A stretch of 64,000 nucleotides of DNA, from positions 4,417,364 through 4,481,363 of the forward strand of contig JAWPML010000001.1 in the NCBI GenBank assembly GCA_033344915.1. The letters are read 5' to 3'. This document shows, piece after piece, positions 17,833 to 26,529 of this stretch. Position numbers and translations under genes: made by a program. Positions within the stretch are counted from its first letter, which is position 1. Each line of letters begins with the position of its first letter. Under the pieces are notes generated by a model. It did no database searches. It was not told where the DNA came from and saw only the letters and a program-made list of their open reading frames with translations. Source of the DNA: Acidimicrobiales bacterium (lineage in GTDB: Bacteria > Actinomycetota > Acidimicrobiia > Acidimicrobiales > Aldehydirespiratoraceae).

Positions 17833-18336
17833 TCAGCGCACTCTGTGAAACTCCGTCATGGCGTCGTCGAGCGCGCCCCGCAGGTAGTCGCGGTACGAGG
17901 TGTCGGCGAGGATCAGATAGGAGCGGGTTCCCGCCGCATCTCCGAACGACACGTCATCGCGCACGATGTCGCAGGTCACCTTCGCGACCGATGCGCCGGC
18001 GCAGGCGCCGTCCGGCGTCATGTGGTCGGCGAAGTCGAGCGAGCACACCTTCTCCATCACCCGGGCGGCCTCCGCGCCGGTCAGCCGGAACAGCAGCCGC
18101 GAGTGGGTGGTGTCGATCCGGCTGACGAACCCGGAGAGATCGAGGGCGTCGACCGTCGCCGCCGAGCCGAGGATCAGCCACTCGTCGGGGCGGATGTGGA
18201 CGACCAGGTCGCCGTTCTCCGTCCGCGCCGCCGACCCGAACGGCAGGCCGAGGGCGCTCGCCGCGCCGGTGCCGTCCGCGGCCCGGATGGTCGTCTTCGT
18301 GGTGGCGGTGAGGTCGGTCAGGGTGAGATCAGCCAC
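17833..18336 (-). CDS. soxG: Sarcosine oxidase gamma subunit
   Basis: 167 aa. Smallest folate-type subunit of the heterotetrameric sarcosine oxidase. RPDEWLILGSAATVDAL and SRLLFRLTGAEAARVMEKVCSLDF are typical, with structural similarity to the T-protein/GcvT fold. It overlaps soxA by 8 nt and ends the soxBDAG operon. Identification rests as much on operon position as on sequence. Confidence 0.88.
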   Translation of the reverse strand: MADLTLTDLTATTKTTIRAADGTGAASALGLPFGSAARTENGDLVVHIRPDEWLILGSAATVDALDLSGFVSRIDTTHSRLLFRLTGAEAARVMEKVCSLDFADHMTPDGACAGASVAKVTCDIVRDDVSFGDAAGTRSYLILADTSYRDYLRGALDDAMTEFHRVR

Positions 18337-21175
18337 GGAGCCGGTTCCCCTCCGGGTCGAAGTGGGCGTGGTGTTCCATCACCCGGGCGGTGACGCGCTC
18401 GCCACTCACGAGCAGCACCGTCAGCTCGGTTCCGGCGCCCGCGAACTCCGGGGCGACCTGGGCGAGGCAGATCGACCGGTCGAGCGTGGGCGAGAACCGC
18501 GACGACGTGATCCGGCCGACGATCTCGTTGGTCCCGTCGCGCAGGATCTGGCATGCCTCTTCGGGCACGACCGTCGGGTCGGTCGGCTGCACCGCGACGA
18601 TGACCGGGTAGGGCTCGTCGAGCGACCAGGCGACCTCGGGCTTGCCGGCGAAGTCGTCCTTGTCGAGCTTCAGGAGGGGCGACATCGCGGTGGTCGGCGC
18701 CTTGCTCAGACCGTCGGTGTCCTGGCCCACGATGAAGTGGCCCTTCTCGAGCCGCATGATCCGCTGCGCCTCGAGGCCGAACGGTGACACGCCGAGGTCG
18801 GCGCCCCGGTCGAGCAACTGCTCCCACACGTGGAGCCCGTGCTGGGACGGTACGTGGATCTCGTAGGAGAGCTCCCCGGTGAAGCCGATCCGCCAGGTGA
18901 TGCATTCGTCGACCCCGGCGATCGCGCCGGTGCGGACCTGCATGTAGCCGAACGCCTCCGGATCCAGGTCGATGTCGTCGGTCAGCCGGCCGAGCAGCTC
19001 GCGGGATCGGGGGCCGGCGATGTTGATCGACGTGAGCCCGGTGGTGACCGGAGTGACGTGGACCTGCCAGTCCGGACGCTCCGTCTGGAGCCACATCTCG
19101 ATCCAGTTCCACACCGTCGCCGCGCCGGAGGAGGTGGTGGTCATCAGGTAGTGCTCGTCGCCCAGCCGACCGGTGACGCCGTCGTCGAGCACCACGCCGT
19201 CCTCGGCACACATGATCCCGTAGCGGACGCCCCCGACGGCGAGCTGCATCCACTTGTTCGTGTAGAGCAGGCTGAGCAGCTTCGCCACGTCGGGCCCCTG
19301 GAGGTCCAGCTTGCCGAGCGGCGTGACATCGGTGATCCCGACGTTGGTCCGGGTGTTGCGCACCTCCTCGGCGGGGTCGCCGTAGTGCTCCGGGCGGATC
19401 CACTGACCCGCGAGGATCGGTGTGGCCCCGTTGGCCTCGTGCCAGGGCTGGATGGATGACACCCGCACGGGTTCGAACACCCGACCTCCGAGGGCGCCGA
19501 GCGTGATCGGGGCGTAGGGCGGCCGCCACACCGTGGTGCCGACCTCGGCGATCGTCTCGCCCCGTGCCTCGGCGAGGACGGCGACCGTGTTGACCGTCTC
19601 GAGCTTCCCCTGCGACGGACCCATCGTCGCGGTGGTGAACCGCTTGAGGAGCTCGACGGAATCGAATCCCTCGTCGGCCGCGCCGACCAGGTCCTTCGAC
19701 GAGACGTCCTCGGAGTAGTCGACGATCCCGTGGGTCGACGCCCGGTACAGCTCGGGGTGCGGGGCGCGCGCCAGCGGCGCACGATCGTCGTCCGGGAAGA
19801 CCCGCTCGGGCCCGTCGACGGCGACGGCCCGGGCGGTCGTCGCCTGGAGTCGGTGGCGAACGACCGCGGCGCGGGCGGCGGCGAGCGCGCCCGTCGCCCG
19901 GCCGTGGGCGATCAGCTGGTCACGAGAGCCGTCGCCCGCGATGCCACCGGTCGCGAGCACGTTGTCGGGCGGCGTGCCCGGGAAGAAGCGGGCCGCGGCC
20001 GGGTCGTAAACCGGCCGGTCGCCGGCCATGTTGAGCAGTGTCGTCGGGGCCGTCCACCCAACCGCGGTGACGAGGAGGTCCGCCTCGATCGTGGTGCCGT
20101 CCGTGAGGTGGACCCGGCGCAGTGCCCGCTTCGAGCCGGTGGCCTTTGCCAGCGCGGCGGCATCGTCGGGTCGGATCACGTGGGCGACGTCGACGCCGGC
20201 GTCGGCCAGCGCGTCGATCGCGGCGTCGCCCGACGCGTTCGCACTGAGGACCACCGCGCGGCTCCCCGGCTTCACGCCGTACATCCGAATCAGCCGCAGG
20301 ACCGCGCCGGAGGTCATCACGCCGGGGAGGTCGTTGCCGGCGAACACGTAGGGCCGCTCGATGGTGCCCGCGGCGACGACGAGCGTCTTCGCCCGCGCCT
20401 TGATCAGGCGTTCGACCGCGATCGGGTGACTGCGCTGGGCGATCGCGATCCAGTTGTCCTCGTAGCGGCCCGTGACCGTCGAGTCGGTCAGGATCTCGAC
20501 CCCGAGCGTTTCGGCTTCGACGCGCAGCCGCGCCGCGACGGCCCGGTCGTCGTCCGTGCCCCAGCACAGATGACCACCGACCTGGTACTCGTGCTCGACG
20601 AGCATGACCGAGGCGCCACCCTCGACGGCCGCGATCGCGGCGGCGAGCCCGGCCGGCCCGCCCCCCGCCACCACCACGTCGGGGTGGGCGTAGCGCTTGT
20701 CGTGATAGCCGTGCGCGGTGTCGAGATCGACGCGGCCGCCGGGGGCGAACGTGGCCAGCACCTTCTCGTAGCGGGGCCACAGTGCGGCCGGCTTCATGAA
20801 CGTCTTGTAGTAGAAGCCGGCGGTGAGGAACCGACCGACGAGCCCGTTCGCCGCCTTCGCGTCGACCCGCAGCGACGGCCACGTGTTCTGGGCCGTCACG
20901 GCCATTCCGGCCTCGAGCCGACGGTGAGCGGCCCGTACGTTGGGCTCGTCGCCGACCTGCACGGTCGCGTTCGGATCCCAGAAGTCAGCGGTCAAGACGC
21001 CGCGGGGACGGTGGTATTTCATCGACCGGCTCAGCACGGTCACGCCGTTGGCGAGGAGCGCCGACGCGATCGTGTCGCCCGCGAAGCCTTCGAGCTTCTT
21101 CCCGTTCCACGTGAACGCGAGGACCGTGGACCGGTCGATGATCTCGCCCGCGGTGGACGTCAGCCGCATCCTCAT
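18329..21175 (-). CDS. soxA: Sarcosine oxidase alpha subunit
   Basis: 948 aa. Large subunit of heterotetrameric sarcosine oxidase, which converts sarcosine with O2 and tetrahydrofolate to glycine, 5,10-methylene-THF and H2O2. In order: an N-terminal 2Fe-2S-ferredoxin-like fold (GFAGDTIASALLANGV), an NAD-binding module (VVAGGGPAGLAAAIAAVEGG), a thioredoxin-reductase-like part (GTIERPYVFAGNDLPGVM), and a C-terminal aminomethyltransferase (GcvT-like) domain that binds folate (VRYGIMCAEDGVVLDDGVT, YEIHVPSQHGLHVWEQLL). ATG at 21175 overlaps the soxD stop by 4 nt; a second ATG two codons on is possible. Confidence 0.94.
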   Translation of the reverse strand: MRMRLTSTAGEIIDRSTVLAFTWNGKKLEGFAGDTIASALLANGVTVLSRSMKYHRPRGVLTADFWDPNATVQVGDEPNVRAAHRRLEAGMAVTAQNTWPSLRVDAKAANGLVGRFLTAGFYYKTFMKPAALWPRYEKVLATFAPGGRVDLDTAHGYHDKRYAHPDVVVAGGGPAGLAAAIAAVEGGASVMLVEHEYQVGGHLCWGTDDDRAVAARLRVEAETLGVEILTDSTVTGRYEDNWIAIAQRSHPIAVERLIKARAKTLVVAAGTIERPYVFAGNDLPGVMTSGAVLRLIRMYGVKPGSRAVVLSANASGDAAIDALADAGVDVAHVIRPDDAAALAKATGSKRALRRVHLTDGTTIEADLLVTAVGWTAPTTLLNMAGDRPVYDPAAARFFPGTPPDNVLATGGIAGDGSRDQLIAHGRATGALAAARAAVVRHRLQATTARAVAVDGPERVFPDDDRAPLARAPHPELYRASTHGIVDYSEDVSSKDLVGAADEGFDSVELLKRFTTATMGPSQGKLETVNTVAVLAEARGETIAEVGTTVWRPPYAPITLGALGGRVFEPVRVSSIQPWHEANGATPILAGQWIRPEHYGDPAEEVRNTRTNVGITDVTPLGKLDLQGPDVAKLLSLLYTNKWMQLAVGGVRYGIMCAEDGVVLDDGVTGRLGDEHYLMTTTSSGAATVWNWIEMWLQTERPDWQVHVTPVTTGLTSINIAGPRSRELLGRLTDDIDLDPEAFGYMQVRTGAIAGVDECITWRIGFTGELSYEIHVPSQHGLHVWEQLLDRGADLGVSPFGLEAQRIMRLEKGHFIVGQDTDGLSKAPTTAMSPLLKLDKDDFAGKPEVAWSLDEPYPVIVAVQPTDPTVVPEEACQILRDGTNEIVGRITSSRFSPTLDRSICLAQVAPEFAGAGTELTVLLVSGERVTARVMEHHAHFDPEGNRLRG

Positions 21176-21444
21176 GTGCCGCCCGCCGTCTTCGAGCCGG
21201 GGAGTGGCGGCGTGCGGATCTCGCCGGTGAGCGTGTGGCGTTCGATCTGGAAGTGGGTGCGGCAGCCCGACGAGCAGTACCACGACTCCCGGAGCCACCC
21301 GGACGGGTTGTCCCGCAGGTAGAGGTAGGTGCGCCACTCGTGCTTGGTCGCGGTGCCGGGGTCGGGGCGGGGATGTGACTCGCCCCGGTAGGTGAGGTCG
21401 GCGGCGTTGCGGGGTCCGCAGTTCGGACAGGGGACGAGGAGCAT
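21172..21444 (-). CDS. soxD: Sarcosine oxidase delta subunit
   Basis: 90 aa. Zinc-binding small subunit: MLLVPCPNCGPRNAADLTYRGE has the first Cys pair, and WYCSSGCRTHF the second Cys/His group. The frame runs open further upstream, but the ATG at 21444 overlaps the soxB stop (TGATG) and is where homology begins. It overlaps soxA by 4 nt. Confidence 0.93.
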   Translation of the reverse strand: MLLVPCPNCGPRNAADLTYRGESHPRPDPGTATKHEWRTYLYLRDNPSGWLRESWYCSSGCRTHFQIERHTLTGEIRTPPLPGSKTAGGT

Positions 21445-22739
21445 CAGTGACCCACCGCCGCCGCGCCCTTCTCGCCGACCAGTGCGCCGTCCGTGAACCG
21501 GCTCAGTGCGAACGGCTCGATGAGCTCCGGCGTCCGGTTGGTCGCGACGCACGCGGCCATCTGTTCACCGGAGACGGGCCCCGCCTTGAAGCCGTAGGTG
21601 CCCCACCCGACATCGACGAAGAAGCCGTCGACCGGCGTCGGACCCATCACGGGCGAGTAGTCCGGCGTCATGTCGCACAGACCGGCCCACTGACGCAGCA
21701 GCCGCATCTTGGAGAGGCCGGGCATCAGCTCGAGGACGTGGCCGGCGAGCTCCTCGGTGAACTCGAGGGTGCCGCCCATGTTGTAGGTCGCGACGGGATC
21801 GACCGACGCGCCGAACACCAGCTCACCGCGATCGGTCTGGCTCACGTAGACATGGAGCGAGCCGGAGACGACGACCGTCGGGAGGAACATCTTCACCGGC
21901 TCGGTGACGGCGGCCTGGAGCGGATGGGTCGTGATCGGCAGCCGCACGCCCGCCATTCCGGCGATGGTGCTCGCCCAGCCGGCAGTGCAGTTCACGACGA
22001 TCGGCGCAGTGATGTCGCCCCGGCTCGTGCGCACGCCGGTGACGCGGCCGCCGGGCCCCTTGCCGTCCGGGCCTTCGCCGCCTTCGCACAGGATGTCGAG
22101 CACCTCGGTCTTCTGATGGAGGTCGACGCCGTGTGCGTCCGCGCCCCGGGCGTACCCCCACACGACCGCGTCGTGGCGGATCGTGCCGCCCGGCGGATGG
22201 TAGAGGGCGCCGAGGATCGGATAGCGGGTGTCCGGCGACACGTCGAGCGACGGCGCGAGCTTCTTGATCTCGCGCGGCGCGATCACCGACGAGTCGATGC
22301 CCTGGAGCTTGTTGACCTCGGCCCGCCAGTTCATCGTCCGTAGGGCGCTGTCGGTGTGGGCCAGTGTCATGTGGCCGCGCTCGCTGAACATCACGTTGAG
22401 GTTCAGGTCGATCGACATCGAGTTGTAGAGGGTCAGCGAGCGGTCGTAGAACGCGACGCCCTCCGGGGTCAGGTAGTTGGACCGCACGATGGCCGTGTTG
22501 CGCCCGCTGCCGCCGGACCCGAGATACGCCTTGTCGACGACGGCCACGTTGGTGATGCCGTGGTTCGCCGCGAGGTAGTAGGCGGTGGCGAGGCCGTGGA
22601 CACCGCCGCCGATGATCACGACGTCGTACGCGGACTTCCAGTCGGGCTCGCGCCAGACCCGCGGCCACGACTGCTTCGTGATGCCCCGGCGGACGAGACC
22701 GAACGCCGAGTATTTCGCGGGTCGGGTGCGTCGGGCCAT
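21444..22739 (-). CDS. soxB: Sarcosine oxidase beta subunit
   Basis: 431 aa. FAD-dependent amine oxidase subunit that holds the site of sarcosine oxidation. YDVVIIGGGVHGLATAYYLA is the FAD Rossmann motif, VVDKAYLGSGGSGRNTAIVRSNY the family signature for the FAD-binding region, and the C-terminal DVGWGTYGFKAGPVSGEQMA closes the FAD site. First gene of the soxBDAG operon, divergent from the HAD phosphatase across 148 bp. Confidence 0.95.
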   Translation of the reverse strand: MARRTRPAKYSAFGLVRRGITKQSWPRVWREPDWKSAYDVVIIGGGVHGLATAYYLAANHGITNVAVVDKAYLGSGGSGRNTAIVRSNYLTPEGVAFYDRSLTLYNSMSIDLNLNVMFSERGHMTLAHTDSALRTMNWRAEVNKLQGIDSSVIAPREIKKLAPSLDVSPDTRYPILGALYHPPGGTIRHDAVVWGYARGADAHGVDLHQKTEVLDILCEGGEGPDGKGPGGRVTGVRTSRGDITAPIVVNCTAGWASTIAGMAGVRLPITTHPLQAAVTEPVKMFLPTVVVSGSLHVYVSQTDRGELVFGASVDPVATYNMGGTLEFTEELAGHVLELMPGLSKMRLLRQWAGLCDMTPDYSPVMGPTPVDGFFVDVGWGTYGFKAGPVSGEQMAACVATNRTPELIEPFALSRFTDGALVGEKGAAAVGH

Positions 22740-22875
22740 GGTCCGACACTCTGCCTCAGACGGCGGGCCGAGAAAAGGTCCGCGATCGTCGCCATCCGCA
22801 GCCCGATCCCGGCGGGGTTCAGGCTGCGTCGCGGTGGGTTCGTGCCGCGGGCGGACGCAGCGTCCACGTGCCGCC

Positions 22876-22881
22876 TAGTGT
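22876..22881 (+). promoter_or_regulatory. -10 hexamer TAGTGT for the HAD gene, leaderless
   Basis: TAGTGT ends 6 nt before the GTG at 22888. The rest of the 148-bp gap to soxB shows no other clear site. Confidence 0.5.
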
Positions 22882-22887
22882 CCACCG

Positions 22888-23586
22888 GTGCACTCCTCGC
22901 GGCGGATCAAGGGCGTCGTCCTCGACAAGGACGGAACCCTGCTCGACTTCCATGCCACCTGGGACGCGACGTTCGGCACGGTGCTCGCCGAGTTCGCCGA
23001 CGCCGACGCCGACCTCACCGCCGTGCTGGACCGGGAGCTCGGATTCGACCGGGACGCCGGCCGCATCCTGGACGACTCGCCGTTCGTGGCCGACTCCAGC
23101 GCCCAGTTCGCAGACAAGCTCGCGGTGCTGATCGGGCGCCCGGTCGGCGACGCCGCGCTCGTCGACGAGATCGACGAGTCGATCACGCGCTACATGCCGG
23201 CGGTGCCCACACCGGAGGACGGGGCCGGCGAGCTCCTCGACGCACTCCGCGCCCGCGGCATCCCCATGGCAGTGGCGACGAACGACAACGCGGAGCGGGC
23301 GGCGATCCAGATGGCACAGCTCGGCTGGCGCGAGCACTTCACCGCGATCTACGGCGTCGAGTCCGGCCACGGCGAGAAGCCCGCACCCGGCATGGTCGTC
23401 GCCGCGGCCGCGGCCATGGGTCTGGATCCGAGCGATGTCGCGATGGTCGGCGATTCGAGCACCGACACGGGAGCCGGCGCCGCAGCCGGCGCAATCACGG
23501 TGCTCTACGGCGGCCGCGCCGACCTCGTGGATGTTGCCGACATCGTGATCGGCCCGCTCCACGAGCTACTGGATCACCTCGCGTAG
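22888..23586 (+). CDS. HAD-family phosphatase (phosphoglycolate-phosphatase-like)
   Basis: 232 aa, GTG start. The haloacid dehalogenase motifs are all present: DKDGTLLDF (nucleophile Asp and acid), AVATNDN (motif II), and EKPAPG with AMVGDSSTDTGAG (motifs III and IV). The helical cap between them places it with the Gph-like subclass I. Substrate unknown; phosphoglycolate would yield glycolate and so connect to malate synthase, but that is a guess. Its stop overlaps the convergent oxidoreductase by 13 nt. Confidence 0.88.
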   Translation: MHSSRRIKGVVLDKDGTLLDFHATWDATFGTVLAEFADADADLTAVLDRELGFDRDAGRILDDSPFVADSSAQFADKLAVLIGRPVGDAALVDEIDESITRYMPAVPTPEDGAGELLDALRARGIPMAVATNDNAERAAIQMAQLGWREHFTAIYGVESGHGEKPAPGMVVAAAAAMGLDPSDVAMVGDSSTDTGAGAAAGAITVLYGGRADLVDVADIVIGPLHELLDHLA

Positions 23587-24614
23587 GCGGCGACGATCGG
23601 CGCCAGTTCGTCGGGCGTGGCGCCGTGGAGGATCACGCCGTCGCAGCCGAGATCCAGCTGACCTCGGATCGCGGCGACGCACTGCTCCGGCGACCCGGCG
23701 GCCATCGGGGCGAGCCACTCGTCGGGGATCAGGGTGGCGACGTGCTCGAGGACATCGGTCGTCCCGGACACGTCGAGCCCGCCCTGATGGTTCGCCACGA
23801 CCTCATCGGCCCGGAACCGTTCGAGGACGGCGGGATCCCACCCGTTGGTGCGGACGAGGAGATCGCCGTAGCCCTGCAGGTAGGTGGCGAGCCGTCCGAC
23901 CGTCTTCATCAGCCGCTGCTCCTCGGGGATGTGGTCACCGATCGTCGCGAAGCACGACCACACCTGCACCTCGCCGGGGTCGCGGCCGGCCTGCTCGGCC
24001 GCGGTCTTGACGGTCTCGACCGCCCGGGCGGTGGTCTCGTCGGTGAAGAACGTGTGGAGCACGACCTGGTCGAAGCAGCGACCACCGAGGGCGAGCGAGT
24101 TCGGGCCGAACGCGGTGAGCCCCATCGGGAGGTGCTCGTCCAACTCCGAGGAGATGTGCAGCACCGGGTACTTTCCGGCCGGTCCGTCGTGGCCGATCAC
24201 CGCCTCGCCGCGGAACAACCGGCGCATGATCCCGGCGAAGTCCTCCATCTGCGCGGTGGTGATCCGGTCGATGCCGAACGCATCCTGGAGACGGTCGATG
24301 CCGCGGCCCAACCCGAGCACGAATCGCCCGCCGGTGAGCGACTGCATGGTGCGGGCGTAGCCGGCGGTCACGATCGGGTGACGGGTGTTGTGGTTCGTGG
24401 CGGCCGTCGCGATGCCGATGCGCTCCGACACCGCGGCCGCGGCGCCGGACAGCGTGGCGGCCTCCTTCTTGTCGTAGCGCTCCGAGATGAACGCCCACCC
24501 GAAGCCCATCTCCTCGCCGGCCCGGACCTGATCGAGGAGATCGCGTGACGACTTCGCCTGGCCGGCGAGCGTGTAGAAGCCGAGTTCGGGGAACCGTTGA
24601 TCCTGAGGAGCCAT
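23574..24614 (-). CDS. LLM-class oxidoreductase, probably F420-dependent
   Basis: 346 aa. Luciferase-like TIM barrel: ELGFYTLAGQAKSSRDLLDQ at the N-terminus, GIATAATNHNTRHPIV, the cofactor block GGRFVLGLGRGIDRLQDAFGI and C-terminal AAGSPEQCVAAIRGQLDLGCDGVILHGATPDEL in outline. It resembles the mycobacterial MSMEG_2249-type F420 family from memory. The ATG at 24614 has TAGGGT 8 nt upstream. That ATG shares the CCATGG site with a possible start of the divergent gene. Confidence 0.87.
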   Translation of the reverse strand: MAPQDQRFPELGFYTLAGQAKSSRDLLDQVRAGEEMGFGWAFISERYDKKEAATLSGAAAAVSERIGIATAATNHNTRHPIVTAGYARTMQSLTGGRFVLGLGRGIDRLQDAFGIDRITTAQMEDFAGIMRRLFRGEAVIGHDGPAGKYPVLHISSELDEHLPMGLTAFGPNSLALGGRCFDQVVLHTFFTDETTARAVETVKTAAEQAGRDPGEVQVWSCFATIGDHIPEEQRLMKTVGRLATYLQGYGDLLVRTNGWDPAVLERFRADEVVANHQGGLDVSGTTDVLEHVATLIPDEWLAPMAAGSPEQCVAAIRGQLDLGCDGVILHGATPDELAPIVAAYAR

Positions 24615-24622
24615 GGCCGCAG

Positions 24623-24628
24623 ACCCTA
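24623..24628 (-). promoter_or_regulatory. -10 hexamer TAGGGT, leaderless LLM gene
   Basis: Minus-strand TAGGGT ends 8 nt before the ATG at 24614. Confidence 0.5.
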
Positions 24629-24669
24629 TGTGGCCGCGTCGGGTGCGTCTCCTTTGGCATGCTCTCGTG

Positions 24670-25317
24670 GTGGGGACGAGCGAGCGGGTGGTCGATGACG
24701 ACGGTGTGGTGCGCATCGGTTCGGTGCTCTTCGCGCTGATCCGGCCGACCGACGGCCATGACCGCGCGTTCAACCACTGGTACGAGCGGGACCACTTCTA
24801 CACGACCGCCGCGGCCGCGCCCGGCGTGTTCAGTGCGGCGCGGTTCATCGAGCCGGCCCAGCGACTCCATCTCGCGCTCTACTTCGTGCTGCCCGGCTTC
24901 GACGAGGCCCGCGAGGCGTTCGCGGTCGACCAGATGGTCGCGGCCCGGGAGGACGACCGGCTGTTCACCGAACGCGAGCACCTCCACACGTGGACCTACT
25001 CGGTCGAGTCGGCGTCCGCCGGGCCGGGTGGCGTTCCGCCGGCGCTGGTCCTCGACCGTCGCTACGCGTCGGTTGCCGTCGGTTGGGCTGACGCCGACGC
25101 ACCCCGGCCCGACGCCGACGTGGTGCTCGTCCTGCGCACGGCCGCCCCGGTGATGCCGTCCGCCTGGGACGAGGGAATCGACCCGACGCAGCGCCGCATG
25201 GTGGTCGCCTTCGGCGATGCCCTCGACGGTGACCCGTTCGCCGACCTGGCGGGCTACCACTGGTCAGCCCGGTTCGAGCCGGCGGTGGTCGGGACCGACA
25301 CACACGTGCCGGACTGA
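24670..25317 (+). CDS. EthD/dimeric alpha-beta-barrel-like protein
   Basis: About 215 aa from a GTG at 24670. FNHWYERDHFYTTAAAAPGVFSAARF is like the NxWYxxEHxPxxxxxPGFxxxxRF core of EthD-type ferredoxin-like dimers; a second weaker copy may lie in the C-terminal half. Some relatives help degrade ethers or aromatic compounds, but function here is unknown. The frame is open from ATG 24613, but that start would leave no room for a promoter next to the divergent gene; GTG 24667 is equally possible. The MFS gene follows 3 nt after its stop. Confidence 0.65.
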   Translation: MGTSERVVDDDGVVRIGSVLFALIRPTDGHDRAFNHWYERDHFYTTAAAAPGVFSAARFIEPAQRLHLALYFVLPGFDEAREAFAVDQMVAAREDDRLFTEREHLHTWTYSVESASAGPGGVPPALVLDRRYASVAVGWADADAPRPDADVVLVLRTAAPVMPSAWDEGIDPTQRRMVVAFGDALDGDPFADLAGYHWSARFEPAVVGTDTHVPD

Positions 25318-25320
25318 CCC

Positions 25321-26529
25321 GTGAACCCGCCCCCATCGTTGCCGCGCGAGGTCCGACGCCTGCTCGTCCCCGTCTACCTGCCGTGGGGCATGGTGACCCT
25401 CGGCGCGGGCATCCTGCTCCCCATCTTCCCCGTCTATCTGGAGGAACAGGGACTGCGCCTGTCGCTGATCGGCCTCGTGACGGCGGCCGGCGGCATCGGG
25501 CTCGCCCTCGGCGGCCTCCCGGCGAGTTCGTTCGCCGAGCGTCGGGGCACGGACAAGCTGCTCGCGATCGGTGTGGTGCTGTGCGCGGTCACGACCGCGC
25601 TTCTCGGGATCTCCTCCGCCGTCATCGTGCTCGTCGTGCTCCGCATCGCCTGGGGCACTGGTTTCACCTCGATCACCCAGTCCCGCCAGGTGGTGGTCGC
25701 CCGCACCGTCGCCGTCGGGATGCGCGGCCGGGTCAACTCGCTCGTCGGAGGCATGCACCGGCTGACGTTCGTCATCGGGCCGATCATCGGCGGGTTCACC
25801 TACGACCGCTTCGGGGCGAACCCCACGTTCGTCCTCGCGGGCGGCCTGACGCTGCTCGGCACGCTTCCCCTCGTGCTGCCGGGAGGTCGGGACCCCCATC
25901 CGATCGCCGAGCGGGCCGACCGCATCAGCGTGCGCGACTCGCTGTGGCGCCATCGCCGGCTGCTGCTCGTCGCGTCGCTCGGCCCGCTGCTGGTCTCGTC
26001 CGCGCGCGACGGCCGCAACATCGTCGTGCCCCTGATCGGCGACGACCTCCAGCTCGATGCCGCGGCGATCGGCCTCCTCGTCGCGGTGGGGACGGCGGCG
26101 GACTTCCTGCTCTTCCCGGTGTCGGGATGGTTGATGGACCGGCGGGGTCGGCTCGCGTGCATGGTGCCGGCCTTCTCGCTGATGGCCGTCGGACTGATCG
26201 TGTTGTCGATGGCCGACACGGTCGCCGTGGCCGTCGTCGCCGGGATCGTGATGGGCATCGGCAACGGCCTCAGCTCCGGCACGATGCTGACCCTCAGCAC
26301 CGACATGGCTCCGCCGGACGAGCCAGGGCCGTTCATCGCCGGCTTCCACACCCTGTCCGGGATCGGGCACATCGTCGGGCCGCTCATCGTGGGTTGGGTC
26401 GCCGACGCGATCGGGCTGAGCGCGTCGGCGTTCGTGCTCGCCGTCGTCCTTCTGAGCGGCGTGCTGTGGATCGCCCTGGTGATCGGGGAGACCGGGACTC
26501 AGGCGGATCGACGCACGGTCGCGAGATAG
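25321..26529 (+). CDS. Major facilitator superfamily transporter
   Basis: 402 aa, GTG start, about 12 hydrophobic segments. The cytoplasmic loop between helices 2 and 3 reads ASSFAERRGTDKLLAIG (MFS loop motif), and the repeat after the middle reads GWLMDRRGRLACM. GRVNSLVGGMHRLTFVIGPIIGGFTYDRFG resembles drug/metabolite exporters. It probably moves a small molecule by proton exchange. It follows the EthD-like gene by 3 nt. Its last 31 nt overlap the convergent ABC ATPase gene, an unusually long overlap. Confidence 0.88.
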   Translation: MNPPPSLPREVRRLLVPVYLPWGMVTLGAGILLPIFPVYLEEQGLRLSLIGLVTAAGGIGLALGGLPASSFAERRGTDKLLAIGVVLCAVTTALLGISSAVIVLVVLRIAWGTGFTSITQSRQVVVARTVAVGMRGRVNSLVGGMHRLTFVIGPIIGGFTYDRFGANPTFVLAGGLTLLGTLPLVLPGGRDPHPIAERADRISVRDSLWRHRRLLLVASLGPLLVSSARDGRNIVVPLIGDDLQLDAAAIGLLVAVGTAADFLLFPVSGWLMDRRGRLACMVPAFSLMAVGLIVLSMADTVAVAVVAGIVMGIGNGLSSGTMLTLSTDMAPPDEPGPFIAGFHTLSGIGHIVGPLIVGWVADAIGLSASAFVLAVVLLSGVLWIALVIGETGTQADRRTVAR

